21,526 bases of DNA from Spirochaetota bacterium (GCA_003641675.1 QNBI01000001.1:1-21526), one strand, 5' to 3'; positions 7,948 through 16,431 are shown, counted from the first letter of the stretch. Translations and numbers: made by a program. The notes: generated by a model from the letters alone, not told the origin.

Positions 7948-9972
7948 TTGTCCTCAATACCAGGGATCGATGAAAATAAGCTGCGGCACGCTTTTCTTGA
8001 TGAAGTAGAAGAAATACTTGAGCATCTTGATCAGGCTTTGCTGGAGCTGGAGAATAAACCGGAAAATTCAGAACTCCTTAATGAAGCTTTTCGGGCAATT
8101 CATTCTGTTAAATCCGAGTCTGCTGTTTTAGGTTTCTCAAGATTAAGCAATTTGGCGCATAAAATAGAAGATGTTTTTGATAAACTTAGAAACGGTGAAT
8201 TGAGAATTACACAGCTGTTAATGGATACCATTCTTAATGCAGCAGACCAGATTCATGAAATTGTTTCGGTAATCGCCAAAGGCGGCAGGGATGATGATTT
8301 TAATACAGAAGAAATTATTAATAAGTTAAAAAATATTGCAGGTGAGATAATAACAAGGAATATTCCAGAAAACCAGCTTGGTGAGCCGCTGAAAAAACAA
8401 ATTGAACATGAAAAGAATTATGTGTTTAATCGTTTTGAGTTAGATCTGATAAAGGAGGGGAAAGAAAGAAAGGAAAACTTTTACCGTTTAACATGTACTA
8501 TTAATAATGATTCTCCGATGAAATATGCAAGAGCCTACCTGCTCTGTAACAACCTTGAACAGACTGTAAATGTGATAAAAACAATTCCTCCTCTGGCAGA
8601 AGAACCGGAATCAGATGAAGAGTACGGGAAGATAATTTTCTATATAACCTACGGCGGATCAGAAAAAGTAATATACAGTGCTGTGGAAGTAGATGAAGTA
8701 GAACAGGTAGAATTGATTAAACTGGACTATTCTGATTTTTTAAAACCTAAAAAAGACAACGGAGATGTAGGCAGGAGGGCAGCGCCGGTAGAGCTTAAGA
8801 GGATTGAGAGAAACTCAATCAGGGTAGAAACCAAAAAATTAGATGAGCTGTGGAGACTGGTTGGTGAGTTAATTATTAATAAATCCCAAATATCAAAAAT
8901 AGCAGAAACTGTAGCAGGAATCAGCAATGTTTCAAATATGGCAGAGACTGTGGAAACAGCTGTTGATAATCTTGATAAAATTACCGAGGGAATCCAACAG
9001 GCGATGATGGAAACGCGCATGGTGCCTATTTCTGTAATTTTTAATAAACTTCCAAGGCTTGTCAGAGATCTCTCTAAAAAACTGGGAAAAAAAGTTAACC
9101 TTGATATTGCCGGGGAGGAAACTGAGATAGACAGAAGTATTGTGGAACAGTTATCGGAACCCATTACCCATATAATCCGTAATTCGCTTGATCATGGAAT
9201 AGAGTTTTCCGATGAAAGGGTTAAAAAAGGGAAACCTGCAGAGGGAACTATTAAGGTATCCGCCAGTCAGGAAGGAGGAAATATTATTTTGCAGATTTCT
9301 GATGACGGAGGAGGTTTTGATCTGGATAGAATTAAAGAAAAAGCAATAGAAAAAGGAATTATTAAAGATGCAGATGCTTCCTACGAAAAAATAGTGCGGT
9401 GTATTTTTATACCGGGTTTTAGTACAAAAGATGAGGTGACAGATCTTTCCGGAAGAGGCGTCGGCATGGACGTTGTAGCTACAAAGATTAAAGATGAGCT
9501 GCATGGCGATGTATCACTCCAAACGGGAAAAAATAAGGGGAGCACCATCACAATTACGCTGCCCCTTACACTGACAATTTTAAATGCCGTGATTATTGAA
9601 ACTGCGGGTAATTTTTATGCAATTCCGGTAAGCAAAACAGAGGAAACAGTAGAAGTTCTTAATACAGAAATTAGATACGATAATAACAGATCATTCTATA
9701 ATTACAGGGAGGAAGAAGTTCCTGTCCTATACCTGGATAATCTGCTGGGCAAACGTATAAAGAAGAGCGAGGAGAATTATGGGGTTATTGTTAGGCACGG
9801 ATCATTGAAAGGGTGTTTAATAGTTGACAGGCTGGTGGAAGAGGTTGATATTGTTATTAAGCCGATAGATGATATACTTAATACCAAACATCTTTTTTCG
9901 GGTATATCTGTTCTGGGAGACGGCAGCATTGTTTATATTCTTGATACTTCTGCTATTTTAGAGAGTTTGTAA
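7948..9972 (+). CDS. cheA: Chemotaxis histidine kinase CheA
   Basis: CheA autophosphorylates on its HPt histidine and passes phosphate to CheY. The 674-aa protein starts at TTG 7948 with AGGGG about 7 nt upstream. P1/HPt spans 1-~110; the phospho-acceptor is His52 in AIHSVKSESAVLGF, where the common KG after the histidine is KS. Residues ~150-265 occupy the P2 position but look divergent (YARAYLLCNNLEQTVNVIKT). P3 dimerisation begins near 292 (RVETKKLDELWRLVGELIIN). P4 has the N box HIIRNSLDHG (Asn412), the G1 box DDGGGFD, and GFSTKDEVTDLSGRGVGMDVV. P5 is the CheW-like domain from ~540. All kinase residues are present, so an active enzyme is expected. It is a hybrid-free CheA without a receiver domain; cheY is the next gene. 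Confidence 0.97.
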   Translation: MSSIPGIDENKLRHAFLDEVEEILEHLDQALLELENKPENSELLNEAFRAIHSVKSESAVLGFSRLSNLAHKIEDVFDKLRNGELRITQLLMDTILNAADQIHEIVSVIAKGGRDDDFNTEEIINKLKNIAGEIITRNIPENQLGEPLKKQIEHEKNYVFNRFELDLIKEGKERKENFYRLTCTINNDSPMKYARAYLLCNNLEQTVNVIKTIPPLAEEPESDEEYGKIIFYITYGGSEKVIYSAVEVDEVEQVELIKLDYSDFLKPKKDNGDVGRRAAPVELKRIERNSIRVETKKLDELWRLVGELIINKSQISKIAETVAGISNVSNMAETVETAVDNLDKITEGIQQAMMETRMVPISVIFNKLPRLVRDLSKKLGKKVNLDIAGEETEIDRSIVEQLSEPITHIIRNSLDHGIEFSDERVKKGKPAEGTIKVSASQEGGNIILQISDDGGGFDLDRIKEKAIEKGIIKDADASYEKIVRCIFIPGFSTKDEVTDLSGRGVGMDVVATKIKDELHGDVSLQTGKNKGSTITITLPLTLTILNAVIIETAGNFYAIPVSKTEETVEVLNTEIRYDNNRSFYNYREEEVPVLYLDNLLGKRIKKSEENYGVIVRHGSLKGCLIVDRLVEEVDIVIKPIDDILNTKHLFSGISVLGDGSIVYILDTSAILESL

Positions 9973-9984
9973 AGAGGAGGAAAA

Positions 9985-10350
9985 ATGCCTGTAAGAATAC
10001 TTCTGGCCGATGATCTTTCATTTATGAGAATGGTTCAAAAAGAAATATTAACAGAGCGGGGTTATCTTGTTGTCGGCGAAGCTGCCGACGGGCTGGAAGC
10101 CGTTATGAAATATAAGGAGCTTAATCCCGATGTTGTTATTCTGGATATTACAATGCCTAATATGAACGGGCTGGAAGCGATGAAAAAGATTCTGGAAATT
10201 GATCCGGATGCAAAGATTATAATTTGTTCTGCTCTCGGCCAGCAAAAATTAATTGTTGAGGCAATAAAATCCGGCGTAAAGGATTTTATTGTAAAGCCAT
10301 TTAAACCGGAAAGAATGTTTTCCGCAATTGAAAAAGCAGTAAAGAGCTAA
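9985..10350 (+). CDS. cheY: Chemotaxis response regulator CheY
   Basis: A stand-alone receiver domain of 121 aa. The acidic pair Asp9/Asp10, phospho-acceptor Asp54 (VVILDITMPNMNG), Ser82 in the Thr/Ser switch position (IIICSALGQQ) and Lys104 (IVKPF) are all in place. Phosphorylated by CheA, it acts on the flagellar switch protein FliM. AGAGGAGG some 6 nt before the ATG is strong. It is the last gene of the operon, 19 bp ahead of a hairpin terminator. Ser instead of Thr at the switch is common among spirochaete and Firmicute CheY proteins. Another CheY-like role cannot be excluded, but its place directly after cheA is decisive. Confidence 0.95.
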   Translation: MPVRILLADDLSFMRMVQKEILTERGYLVVGEAADGLEAVMKYKELNPDVVILDITMPNMNGLEAMKKILEIDPDAKIIICSALGQQKLIVEAIKSGVKDFIVKPFKPERMFSAIEKAVKS

Positions 10351-10364
10351 GGAAGGAAAATACA

Positions 10365-10405
10365 AAAAACGGTATGCCTGGACGTCTCGACAGCATACCG
10401 TTTTT
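10365..10405. terminator. Bidirectional intrinsic terminator between convergent operons
   Basis: CGGTATGC at 10370-10377 pairs with GCATACCG at 10393-10400, an 8-bp perfect stem extended by five A-T pairs (A run at 10364-10369, T run at 10401-10405), with a 15-nt loop. The T run serves the + strand operon ending at cheY; read on the other strand, the A run becomes a T run for the - strand gene ending at 10492. Confidence 0.88.
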
Positions 10406-10491
10406 CCAGAGGGGTGTATCTATTATTATTTTTTCCCTCAAATATAGGTTCGGATGTTTTTAGAATAACTTTAGCAGAAATTGTTTGTAGA

Positions 10492-12309
10492 TCATCTGGA
10501 AATACTGCGGAGAAGTTTCCTGTGATATTGAGAAGATTTCATAAGCTGTCTGTATAACAAAAGGCTGTTATCCAATATTTTATCTGTTTTTTTACTTAAC
10601 CCTGCTCTGTTTATATCGTCGACAATATTCTGGAGAAGAAATCCTGCAATATCTCTTGAATTCAATGAGAGTATTAAACTATCTATTCTATTAAGCTCAT
10701 CTAAAATGTTTTTAATACCCCTCCTTTTATTTACCGCAGATTTTAATTCAAGAGTCCTGGATATGCCCTCTTCTGCTAATTTCTCAATAGCGGTCAAATC
10801 TTTTTCAAGATTTTCGATGGCGTGGTATAATTGTTTTTCTTTGCCGGACTTTTCTCTGAACTGGAAATAAGTTTTTCTAATTACGGTGAGTTTTTTATTA
10901 ATAGTATCTCTTATAACGGGAAGTTTTAGAAGCTGTTCCGGTTCTATCGTTTCTATGTTTTTAAGTTTTAGCCCCTCCTTAGTGAGGATGAATGTAGCCG
11001 TTTCCCCGTATTCAAGGAACTTGTTTTCGAACCAGTTTTTATATATAAACATCCTGCGGTCTGTTAGAATCTTATTGCCGCTAAAAGAGTAATCATAGAA
11101 AGGGGATGCAGAATTGAGGCTGAGAAATGAGTATAACTCAGCAGGTTTTTGTCTTGATGATGTAGAGTACCATATATTTTCAAGTGCTGTGTTTTTGCAG
11201 TGAGTCTGTACAGCAGGAAACCCAAGGTCCATGCCAGCTAAATAGATGGGGCTGCAGCCCAAAAACCTTGCAAAGTCCCATGCAGTTGTTGTTACGGAAC
11301 CGCCGGCGCCTAATGTTCCCTTTTCACCAATAACAGATTCAAAATACTTACCCAACGGGAAAAGAGAACCGGAAAAGAATCCGTTTATATTAAGCAGCCT
11401 AAAAATACGCGGGTTAGTTGCAGGCTCGGCTATAAAAAAGGAATTCTGTAGATTTACCCATTCCAAATATTTTGTATTCCAGTATTGCGGATCTACAATA
11501 ATGATAAAATCTGGTTCCAGTCCGAATTCTGTCAGAGGTTTTAATGCCGTATCTACAGCAATAATAACCGCTCTTTCAGCAAGAGCGGAAATAAGAGGTA
11601 ATGTTTTATCGGTACTTGGGCCTGCGGCTACTATAATTACAGGTAGTTTACTGAAAAGGTTTTTTAATACCGATACGCCTGGATATTGCGAGAACAAATG
11701 TATCTTTCTTATAAGATTTTTTACCCAGAGTTTTCCAAATCTTTTAAGGGTATTGGCATTTATTTCTTTTCTGCTTATAAATGCCTTAATAACCGCTTCG
11801 GTTTCCCTGTAATACTGTCTGTCCTTTGGAAAAACTGCACGCAGTCTGTATATCTGGACCGCAGAAACAGGGAGATTTTCCGGAAGCATTGCAGCTATTT
11901 CCTGAGGTTTGCCTCCTAAAAATAGAGTCAGAGAATCGTTTGAAAGAAAATGATCCATATTGCGCGAAGAAAGAGCCTCTATAAAAAAAGATATATCCGG
12001 TTCAATAATGATTAAGGGTATTCCGGGAAATGATTGTAAGAATACTTCTGCTAGATATCCCAGCCCGAATCCAAGTATAAAGGCGCATGAAATTCCTGCA
12101 GGCGTATTTTTTTTAATTATTTCTTCCGCTTCTTTTTTGGGATTATATCTGCTGTGAATGTAGCTGGAATTCAGTTTTGCAGTAGGATACCCTGAAGGTG
12201 TATTTTCTATTATTAATTCTCTCAGCGGAACAGGATTTTGCTTAAATGACTGTTCTAAATTGGGGTTATTTTTAAAAATGCTTTTTAGATTTGCTTCCTG
12301 ATAATTCAT
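10492..12309 (-). CDS. MAF/DUF115-family motility accessory factor (putative flagellin glycosyltransferase)
   Basis: The 605-aa product has the MAF_flag10 (DUF115, 6-hydroxymethylpterin pyrophosphokinase MptE-like) core: LPVIIVAAGPSTDKTLPLI (222-240), then AVIIAVDTALKPLTEFGLEPDFIIIVDPQ (247-275), GSVTTTAWDFARFLG (337-351) and PIYLAGMDLGF (354-364). An N-terminal Rossmann-like part reads FILGFGLGYLAEVF (77-90), and the C-terminal third is helical and charged. Family members in Campylobacter, Helicobacter, Aeromonas and Clostridium are needed to attach nonulosonic-acid sugars to flagellin. No flagellin or sugar-synthesis gene is in this window. The ATG overlaps the stop of the PBP gene (ATGA), so translation is coupled. 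The substrate here is unknown; the family call is good. Confidence 0.88.
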   Translation of the reverse strand: MNYQEANLKSIFKNNPNLEQSFKQNPVPLRELIIENTPSGYPTAKLNSSYIHSRYNPKKEAEEIIKKNTPAGISCAFILGFGLGYLAEVFLQSFPGIPLIIIEPDISFFIEALSSRNMDHFLSNDSLTLFLGGKPQEIAAMLPENLPVSAVQIYRLRAVFPKDRQYYRETEAVIKAFISRKEINANTLKRFGKLWVKNLIRKIHLFSQYPGVSVLKNLFSKLPVIIVAAGPSTDKTLPLISALAERAVIIAVDTALKPLTEFGLEPDFIIIVDPQYWNTKYLEWVNLQNSFFIAEPATNPRIFRLLNINGFFSGSLFPLGKYFESVIGEKGTLGAGGSVTTTAWDFARFLGCSPIYLAGMDLGFPAVQTHCKNTALENIWYSTSSRQKPAELYSFLSLNSASPFYDYSFSGNKILTDRRMFIYKNWFENKFLEYGETATFILTKEGLKLKNIETIEPEQLLKLPVIRDTINKKLTVIRKTYFQFREKSGKEKQLYHAIENLEKDLTAIEKLAEEGISRTLELKSAVNKRRGIKNILDELNRIDSLILSLNSRDIAGFLLQNIVDDINRAGLSKKTDKILDNSLLLYRQLMKSSQYHRKLLRSISR

Positions 12310-14177
12310 TTTAGAATAATTGTAATATCCATACCTTTTTTAAGTGCAATGCCTGCCTTCGGGTTCTGGCTTACAACATAACCCGTACCAAGAATATGCA
12401 CATTAAAATCTTTTAGCTCAAGGAGGGGAAGTAAGCTTCTTTTAGGTTTGCCCTTTAAATTAGGCATAACTTTTCCTACCTTTACCTGATTAGGAATTGA
12501 AAGGCTTATTTCTTGCTTTTCTTTATATACAGTATCGGTTTTTAGAGGAATTCCTCGATAGGTAACAATATATTCGGCTATTTGTTTAAAAACAGGAGAG
12601 GCTATACGCCCGCCGTATTTTTCGTATTTGGGATTATCAATTACGACATATACTATAATTTCAGGATTATTTGTCGGGAATATACCTAAAAAAGAAGATA
12701 TAAAATGATTCTTGGAATACTTTCCCGTTTTTCTGTCTAAAACCTGTGCTGTTCCTGTTTTTGCGGATATTCTTAAACCTTTTATTTTGGCCCTTCTGGC
12801 GGTGCCATGATCTTCGGTAGCAGTCTCCATCATAAGCAGCATCTGTTCCGCTGTTTCCGGTGAAAGCACCTCCCTTACCGGGTCACGCGGATATTCTTTT
12901 ATAACATCACCCTGCGGTGAAACTATTTTTTCAACAATTCTCGGTTTTAGCAGAACACCCCCGTTTGTAAACACGGTTGCTGCACTTATTACCTGTACAG
13001 CGGATACGCCTATTTCCTGACCCATTGCTATTGTGGGTTTTGAACGGGCAGACCATTTTTGGGGTTTCCTTAAAATGCCCGAACTTTCACCTGGCAGCGG
13101 AAGCCCTGTAGGCTGCCCGAAACCGAACTTAATAAGCATCTGGTAAAATGAATTCTTATCAATCTTATCGGATGCATATGCGGCACCTACATTACTTGAT
13201 AGTTGAATAATACGCTGTGGTGTTACATCGCCATACACACCAAGGTCATTTATTATTATGGTTTGACCGTTATTGAGGGTTTTCTTATAAAATCCATTTG
13301 AGTAAAAATGGTCATTTATACTTACCGCACCTGTCTGGAGCATCGACGATATCGAAGATATTTTAAAGACAGACCCCGGTTCATATGTGAAGGTTAATGG
13401 TTTATTCATAAGAACACTGCTCTTATAACGAGCATAGTCGTTAGGATTAAAATTAGGAATTGAAACATAACCGAGCATTCGGCCTGTTTTTGCCTCCATG
13501 GCGAGAACCATAACGGAATCCGCAGCATTTTTTTTAAAGGCTTCCTCTGCCGCTTTCTCGATTATATACTGGATATTTACGTCTATTGTTAAGAAAACCT
13601 GATTTCCGTAAACTTTTTTTAATCCTTTTCCCATAGCCGGAGGGGATAGGACCTGGTTAAAAGAGTACTCAATCCCTGCAAGACCTATGTTGTCAACTCC
13701 AACATAGCCCAGTACATGCGATGCAAGTTCCTGTTGCGGATAACTTCTTCCATATTCGGAAATTAGATTAATCCCTTTTAAGAGATGTTTTTCCTTTAGA
13801 CTTCGTATTTTATCTGATACTTCAGGGCTTACCAGTCTCTTTAAAAAGACGAATCCAGAGTGTGTTTTGAATTTATTAAGAATTTCTTCTTTTTTAAGGT
13901 CTAAGATTGTAGAAAGTAAAACCGCAGTTTTTAAAGGATCTTCAATATTAGGCATCCATGCAGCTACGGAATCGAGCTTTGTGGATACAGCCAGAATGCG
14001 GCCGTTTCTGTCAAGAATGGATCCTCTTTCAATTACAGGGAATTTAATTGTTTCCTGTTTTTCCTGTGACGGAAGAATAATCATTAACAGAAAAAGTCGG
14101 CCTATTAGTACGATTACGGCTATAGCTAAGAACAAAATAAAAAAAGCAAGCCGTCTTTTATCTTTTTTAGAGCGCAA
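12306..14177 (-). CDS. Class B penicillin-binding protein (PBP2/FtsI type) with PASTA domain
   Basis: A transpeptidase that cross-links peptidoglycan, anchored by one N-terminal helix (about 10-32, LAFFILFLAIAVIVLIGRLF). The PBP dimer domain follows (ERGSILDRNGRILAVS, RSYPQQELASHVLGYVG). In the transpeptidase domain the active-site Ser269 sits in SVFK (269-272), SSN is at 327-329 and KTG at 473-475; all three motifs are intact. A single C-terminal PASTA repeat (about 560-623, VMPNLKGKPKRSLLPLLELK) ends the protein. The TTG at 14177 is chosen because AGAGG at 14185-14189 lies 7 nt upstream; the TTG at 14183 would be only 1 nt from it. Size and PASTA fit FtsI/SpoVD-like division PBPs, but the usual mraW-ftsL-mur neighbours are absent; it is paired with a MAF gene instead. 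Confidence 0.93.
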   Translation of the reverse strand: MRSKKDKRRLAFFILFLAIAVIVLIGRLFLLMIILPSQEKQETIKFPVIERGSILDRNGRILAVSTKLDSVAAWMPNIEDPLKTAVLLSTILDLKKEEILNKFKTHSGFVFLKRLVSPEVSDKIRSLKEKHLLKGINLISEYGRSYPQQELASHVLGYVGVDNIGLAGIEYSFNQVLSPPAMGKGLKKVYGNQVFLTIDVNIQYIIEKAAEEAFKKNAADSVMVLAMEAKTGRMLGYVSIPNFNPNDYARYKSSVLMNKPLTFTYEPGSVFKISSISSMLQTGAVSINDHFYSNGFYKKTLNNGQTIIINDLGVYGDVTPQRIIQLSSNVGAAYASDKIDKNSFYQMLIKFGFGQPTGLPLPGESSGILRKPQKWSARSKPTIAMGQEIGVSAVQVISAATVFTNGGVLLKPRIVEKIVSPQGDVIKEYPRDPVREVLSPETAEQMLLMMETATEDHGTARRAKIKGLRISAKTGTAQVLDRKTGKYSKNHFISSFLGIFPTNNPEIIVYVVIDNPKYEKYGGRIASPVFKQIAEYIVTYRGIPLKTDTVYKEKQEISLSIPNQVKVGKVMPNLKGKPKRSLLPLLELKDFNVHILGTGYVVSQNPKAGIALKKGMDITIILK

Positions 14178-14184
14178 ATGCAAT

Positions 14185-14189
14185 CCTCT
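14185..14189 (-). promoter_or_regulatory. Ribosome binding site deciding the PBP start
   Basis: AGAGG on the - strand lies 7 nt before the TTG at 14177 and only 1 nt before the in-frame TTG at 14183, so the downstream TTG is the better start. Confidence 0.55.
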
Positions 14190-14219
14190 CTAATTCTTTA
14201 TGTAGTTTTTAAAGATAGC

Positions 14220-14239
14220 TGTATACTGTGTTATATACA
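14220..14239. promoter_or_regulatory. Inverted repeat in the divergent PBP / M23 spacer, possible operator
   Basis: TGTATA and TATACA, separated by 8 nt, form a perfect 6-bp inverted repeat with A/T-rich flanks, in the middle of the 156-bp spacer between the divergent PBP and M23 genes. It is placed where a regulator could control both. TATA-like hexamers in it may equally be -10 elements for either strand. No matching second copy was noticed elsewhere in the window. Confidence 0.25.
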
Positions 14240-14324
14240 AGGGAATAGAAAGCTCCGGTTAATTTATAGCTAATCATCATTATTAATATTAATATGCAGT
14301 TAATTTATTGTCGATATGTTTCTT

Positions 14325-14328
14325 GAGG
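14325..14328 (+). promoter_or_regulatory. Ribosome binding site deciding the first M23 gene start
   Basis: GAGG lies 5 nt before the ATG at 14334. The in-frame ATG at 14316 lies upstream of it and has no such site. Confidence 0.5.
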
Positions 14329-14333
14329 AATCA

Positions 14334-15410
14334 ATGATAGCTGTATTAAATAATCAGAATATAAAGAGGCGGAACAACCGAAGTTATTTATACAAAAAGA
14401 AAGAAAGCAGTAAATCGTTAAAGAAATACGAATGGAAGAGAGAAAATAAATCATTTTTCAGCAGTTCTGTACAGATAAGAAGGTATTTAAATATTTTCCT
14501 GATAATTGCATTTTTATTTGCAATTTTTTTTATACTCTATATGGAAAAGGAAAAATCAGTACCCAAAATAACCCCTATTTCCTTTCCAAAGGACAATAGC
14601 GCGGAAAGTCTGCTTCTTAAGATAACAGTACCAGACCACGAAAGTTTTAGAACAGTTACAAAAAAACTTTCGCCCGCAGTAATAAGAAGCCTGAAAATAG
14701 TAAAGTACAGGGTTAGGAACAGGGATACTCTCTCATCCATTGCGCAAAAATTCCGAATTAGTCTCAGCACTATTATAAGCTACAATGATATTCGTGACGC
14801 ACGCCGCCTTGCAATCGGTACATTACTGGAAATTCCCAATGAGAATGGATTGAAATATAGAGTTAAACGGGGCGATTCTTTAAGCGGTATTGCAAGGAAA
14901 TTCGGAATACCTCTTAAAGAGATACTGGATTGGAACAATCTTTCAACTTCTGTAATACAGCCCGGCCAGGAGCTCTTTATTGCCGGTGCGGCAATGAGAA
15001 CAAACGACCTTAACAGAGTTCTCGGAAAACTTTTCATTTACCCCACCAGGGGAAGGCTTACCTCTCCCTTTGGTATGCGGCACGATCCTTTTACCGGGCT
15101 TTGGCGTTTCCATAATGGTGTTGACCTTGCTAATAAAATAGGAACTCCGATAGTCGCAGCTATGGCCGGGACAGTAGCTATGACAGGTATAAATCCTACA
15201 TACGGCAGGTATATAATTATAAGGCATGCCGATGGATTCCAGACCCTTTATGCACATTTAAGCAGAGTGCTCGTAGCCAGAGGCAGAAGAATATCCCAGA
15301 ATCAGGTTATCGGTAAAATGGGTACAACGGGTTACAGTACTGGCAGTCATCTGCATTTTTCAATATTTAAAAACGGAAAACCGGTTGACCCCTTGAAATA
15401 CCTGCATTAA
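14334..15410 (+). CDS. Membrane-anchored double-LysM M23 endopeptidase
   Basis: A peptidoglycan hydrolase of the LytM/lysostaphin type, 358 aa from the ATG at 14334. A basic cytoplasmic stretch (~1-50, rich in K/R) precedes one membrane helix (51-70, YLNIFLIIAFLFAIFFILYM). Two LysM domains follow at 124-168 (YRVRNRDTLSSIAQKF) and 174-217 (YRVKRGDSLSGIARKFGIP), then the M23 domain (238-358). Zinc ligands His260, Asp264 (HNGVD) and His341, and the catalytic His308 (YAHLS) and His339 (HLH), are all there, so it should be active and not an EnvC-like pseudo-enzyme. It probably cleaves peptide cross-links in the periplasm. A similar M23 gene follows 11 bp on. The unusually long basic cytoplasmic tail is worth noting. 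Confidence 0.92.
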   Translation: MIAVLNNQNIKRRNNRSYLYKKKESSKSLKKYEWKRENKSFFSSSVQIRRYLNIFLIIAFLFAIFFILYMEKEKSVPKITPISFPKDNSAESLLLKITVPDHESFRTVTKKLSPAVIRSLKIVKYRVRNRDTLSSIAQKFRISLSTIISYNDIRDARRLAIGTLLEIPNENGLKYRVKRGDSLSGIARKFGIPLKEILDWNNLSTSVIQPGQELFIAGAAMRTNDLNRVLGKLFIYPTRGRLTSPFGMRHDPFTGLWRFHNGVDLANKIGTPIVAAMAGTVAMTGINPTYGRYIIIRHADGFQTLYAHLSRVLVARGRRISQNQVIGKMGTTGYSTGSHLHFSIFKNGKPVDPLKYLH

Positions 15411-15421
15411 TCTATAACTGT

Positions 15422-16375
15422 ATGGCCCGATTAAAAAGATACCGGAAATATCTTCTTTTTCTCTGCGGCCTGGTTGTAGCCGCTGTTTTACCTGTTTTGC
15501 TTAAAACAGAGAAATTAAGAAGAGAATACCTTTATTACCCCAAATACTGGAATTCTATTGCGGGCTATCCGTTAAAAAAAGAGACTGAAAATCATATAGA
15601 AAGTTCTTCTAAAGCGCTTCCGAAGGGCGGGCGTCTCGATGCGATAGTTCCTCTGCAGATTTACAAATACAGAGTGAAAAAAGGCGATACATTATCCGGG
15701 ATAGCTGAGCAGTTCGGGCTTACTCTTGATACGGTTGCGTCGCTGAACAGGAACGGAGGAGAGGGTGTGCATATTCTTTCTGTAGGTGAACTGCTTAAAA
15801 TTCCGTCTATCGACGGGATTTATCTTAATGTAAATGGTGACCTGGAAAAACTCTGCAGGGAAAACGGCTTTTCAAAAGAGGTTGTTTTAGAGGCTAACGG
15901 TTTGGATAAATTAAAAAAAGGAAAAGTTAAATTGTTTTTCCCCAATCTGCAGCATAGCGGTATTGACAGAAGCATAGCAATCGGGGTTGCATTTTTAAAA
16001 CCTGTACGGGGAATAATAACTTCCGGCTATGGGTTTAGACATGATCCTTTTTCCGGAAAAATCCATTTTCACAGAGGTATTGATATTGCTGCTCCTGTGG
16101 GAGCATATGTTCATGCTGCTATGGACGGAAGAGTTATAGCGGCGGGGGAAGATGCTGTGCTGGGGAATTATATTATTTTAAAGCACCCCTCCGGATATTC
16201 AACTGTATACGGACACTTAAGCAAGATTCTTGTAAGGAGGGGCAAGGTTGTGAGAAAAAGTGAAGTTATAGGAAGGGTCGGTAAAACGGGCAGAGCAACC
16301 GGTCCTCATCTTCATTTTGAAATCCGTAGTTTCGGAAAAGCGCTTAACCCGAAAGGGATGATAGCTAAGATATAA
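15422..16375 (+). CDS. Membrane-anchored LysM-M23 endopeptidase (tandem paralogue)
   Basis: The 317-aa product has a short basic N-terminus and a membrane helix (about 10-27, YLLFLCGLVVAAVLPVLL), one clear LysM (82-128, YRVKKGDTLSGIAEQFG), a second degenerate LysM-like segment (133-175) that has lost the usual YxVxxGD start, and an M23 domain (about 193-317). His217, Asp221 (HRGID), His265 (YGHLS), His296 and His298 (HLHFEI) complete the zinc and catalytic set. It resembles the preceding gene in order of parts (anchor, two LysM positions, M23), which suggests duplication followed by drift. No Shine-Dalgarno is seen in the 11-bp gap, so translation probably depends on coupling to the upstream gene. 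Confidence 0.92.
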   Translation: MARLKRYRKYLLFLCGLVVAAVLPVLLKTEKLRREYLYYPKYWNSIAGYPLKKETENHIESSSKALPKGGRLDAIVPLQIYKYRVKKGDTLSGIAEQFGLTLDTVASLNRNGGEGVHILSVGELLKIPSIDGIYLNVNGDLEKLCRENGFSKEVVLEANGLDKLKKGKVKLFFPNLQHSGIDRSIAIGVAFLKPVRGIITSGYGFRHDPFSGKIHFHRGIDIAAPVGAYVHAAMDGRVIAAGEDAVLGNYIILKHPSGYSTVYGHLSKILVRRGKVVRKSEVIGRVGKTGRATGPHLHFEIRSFGKALNPKGMIAKI

Positions 16376-16398
16376 AATAGAATAGTAGTCTAAAAAAT

Positions 16399-16406
16399 GC
16401 CGATAA
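16399..16406 (+). promoter_or_regulatory. Exact sigma28 -10 octamer upstream of the bactofilin-like gene
   Basis: GCCGATAA matches the FliA -10 consensus at all eight positions, 25 nt before the ATG at 16432. It leaves a short leader that keeps the AGAGG ribosome site at 16421-16425. The -35 is poor: the nearest TAAA (16373-16376) is about 7 nt further away than the usual spacing. The sigma28 gene itself lies at 3923-4711. Confidence 0.35.
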
Positions 16407-16431
16407 TAAATAATAACCGCAGAGGAAAGGT

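Noticed and set aside
11246..11812. Long + strand open frame opposite the MAF gene
   Set aside because: It is the antisense of a well-supported coding region, with no ribosome site or protein-like pattern; other such frames across the window were dropped for the same reason.
14181..14183. TTG as the PBP start
   Set aside because: Only 1 nt from AGAGG; the TTG at 14177 has 7-nt spacing.
14310..14317. GTCGATAT as a sigma28 -10 before the first M23 gene
   Set aside because: Only 6 of 8 bases match and no TAAA lies at the right distance.
14316..14318. ATG as the first M23 start
   Set aside because: No ribosome site upstream; GAGG at 14325-14328 serves the ATG at 14334.
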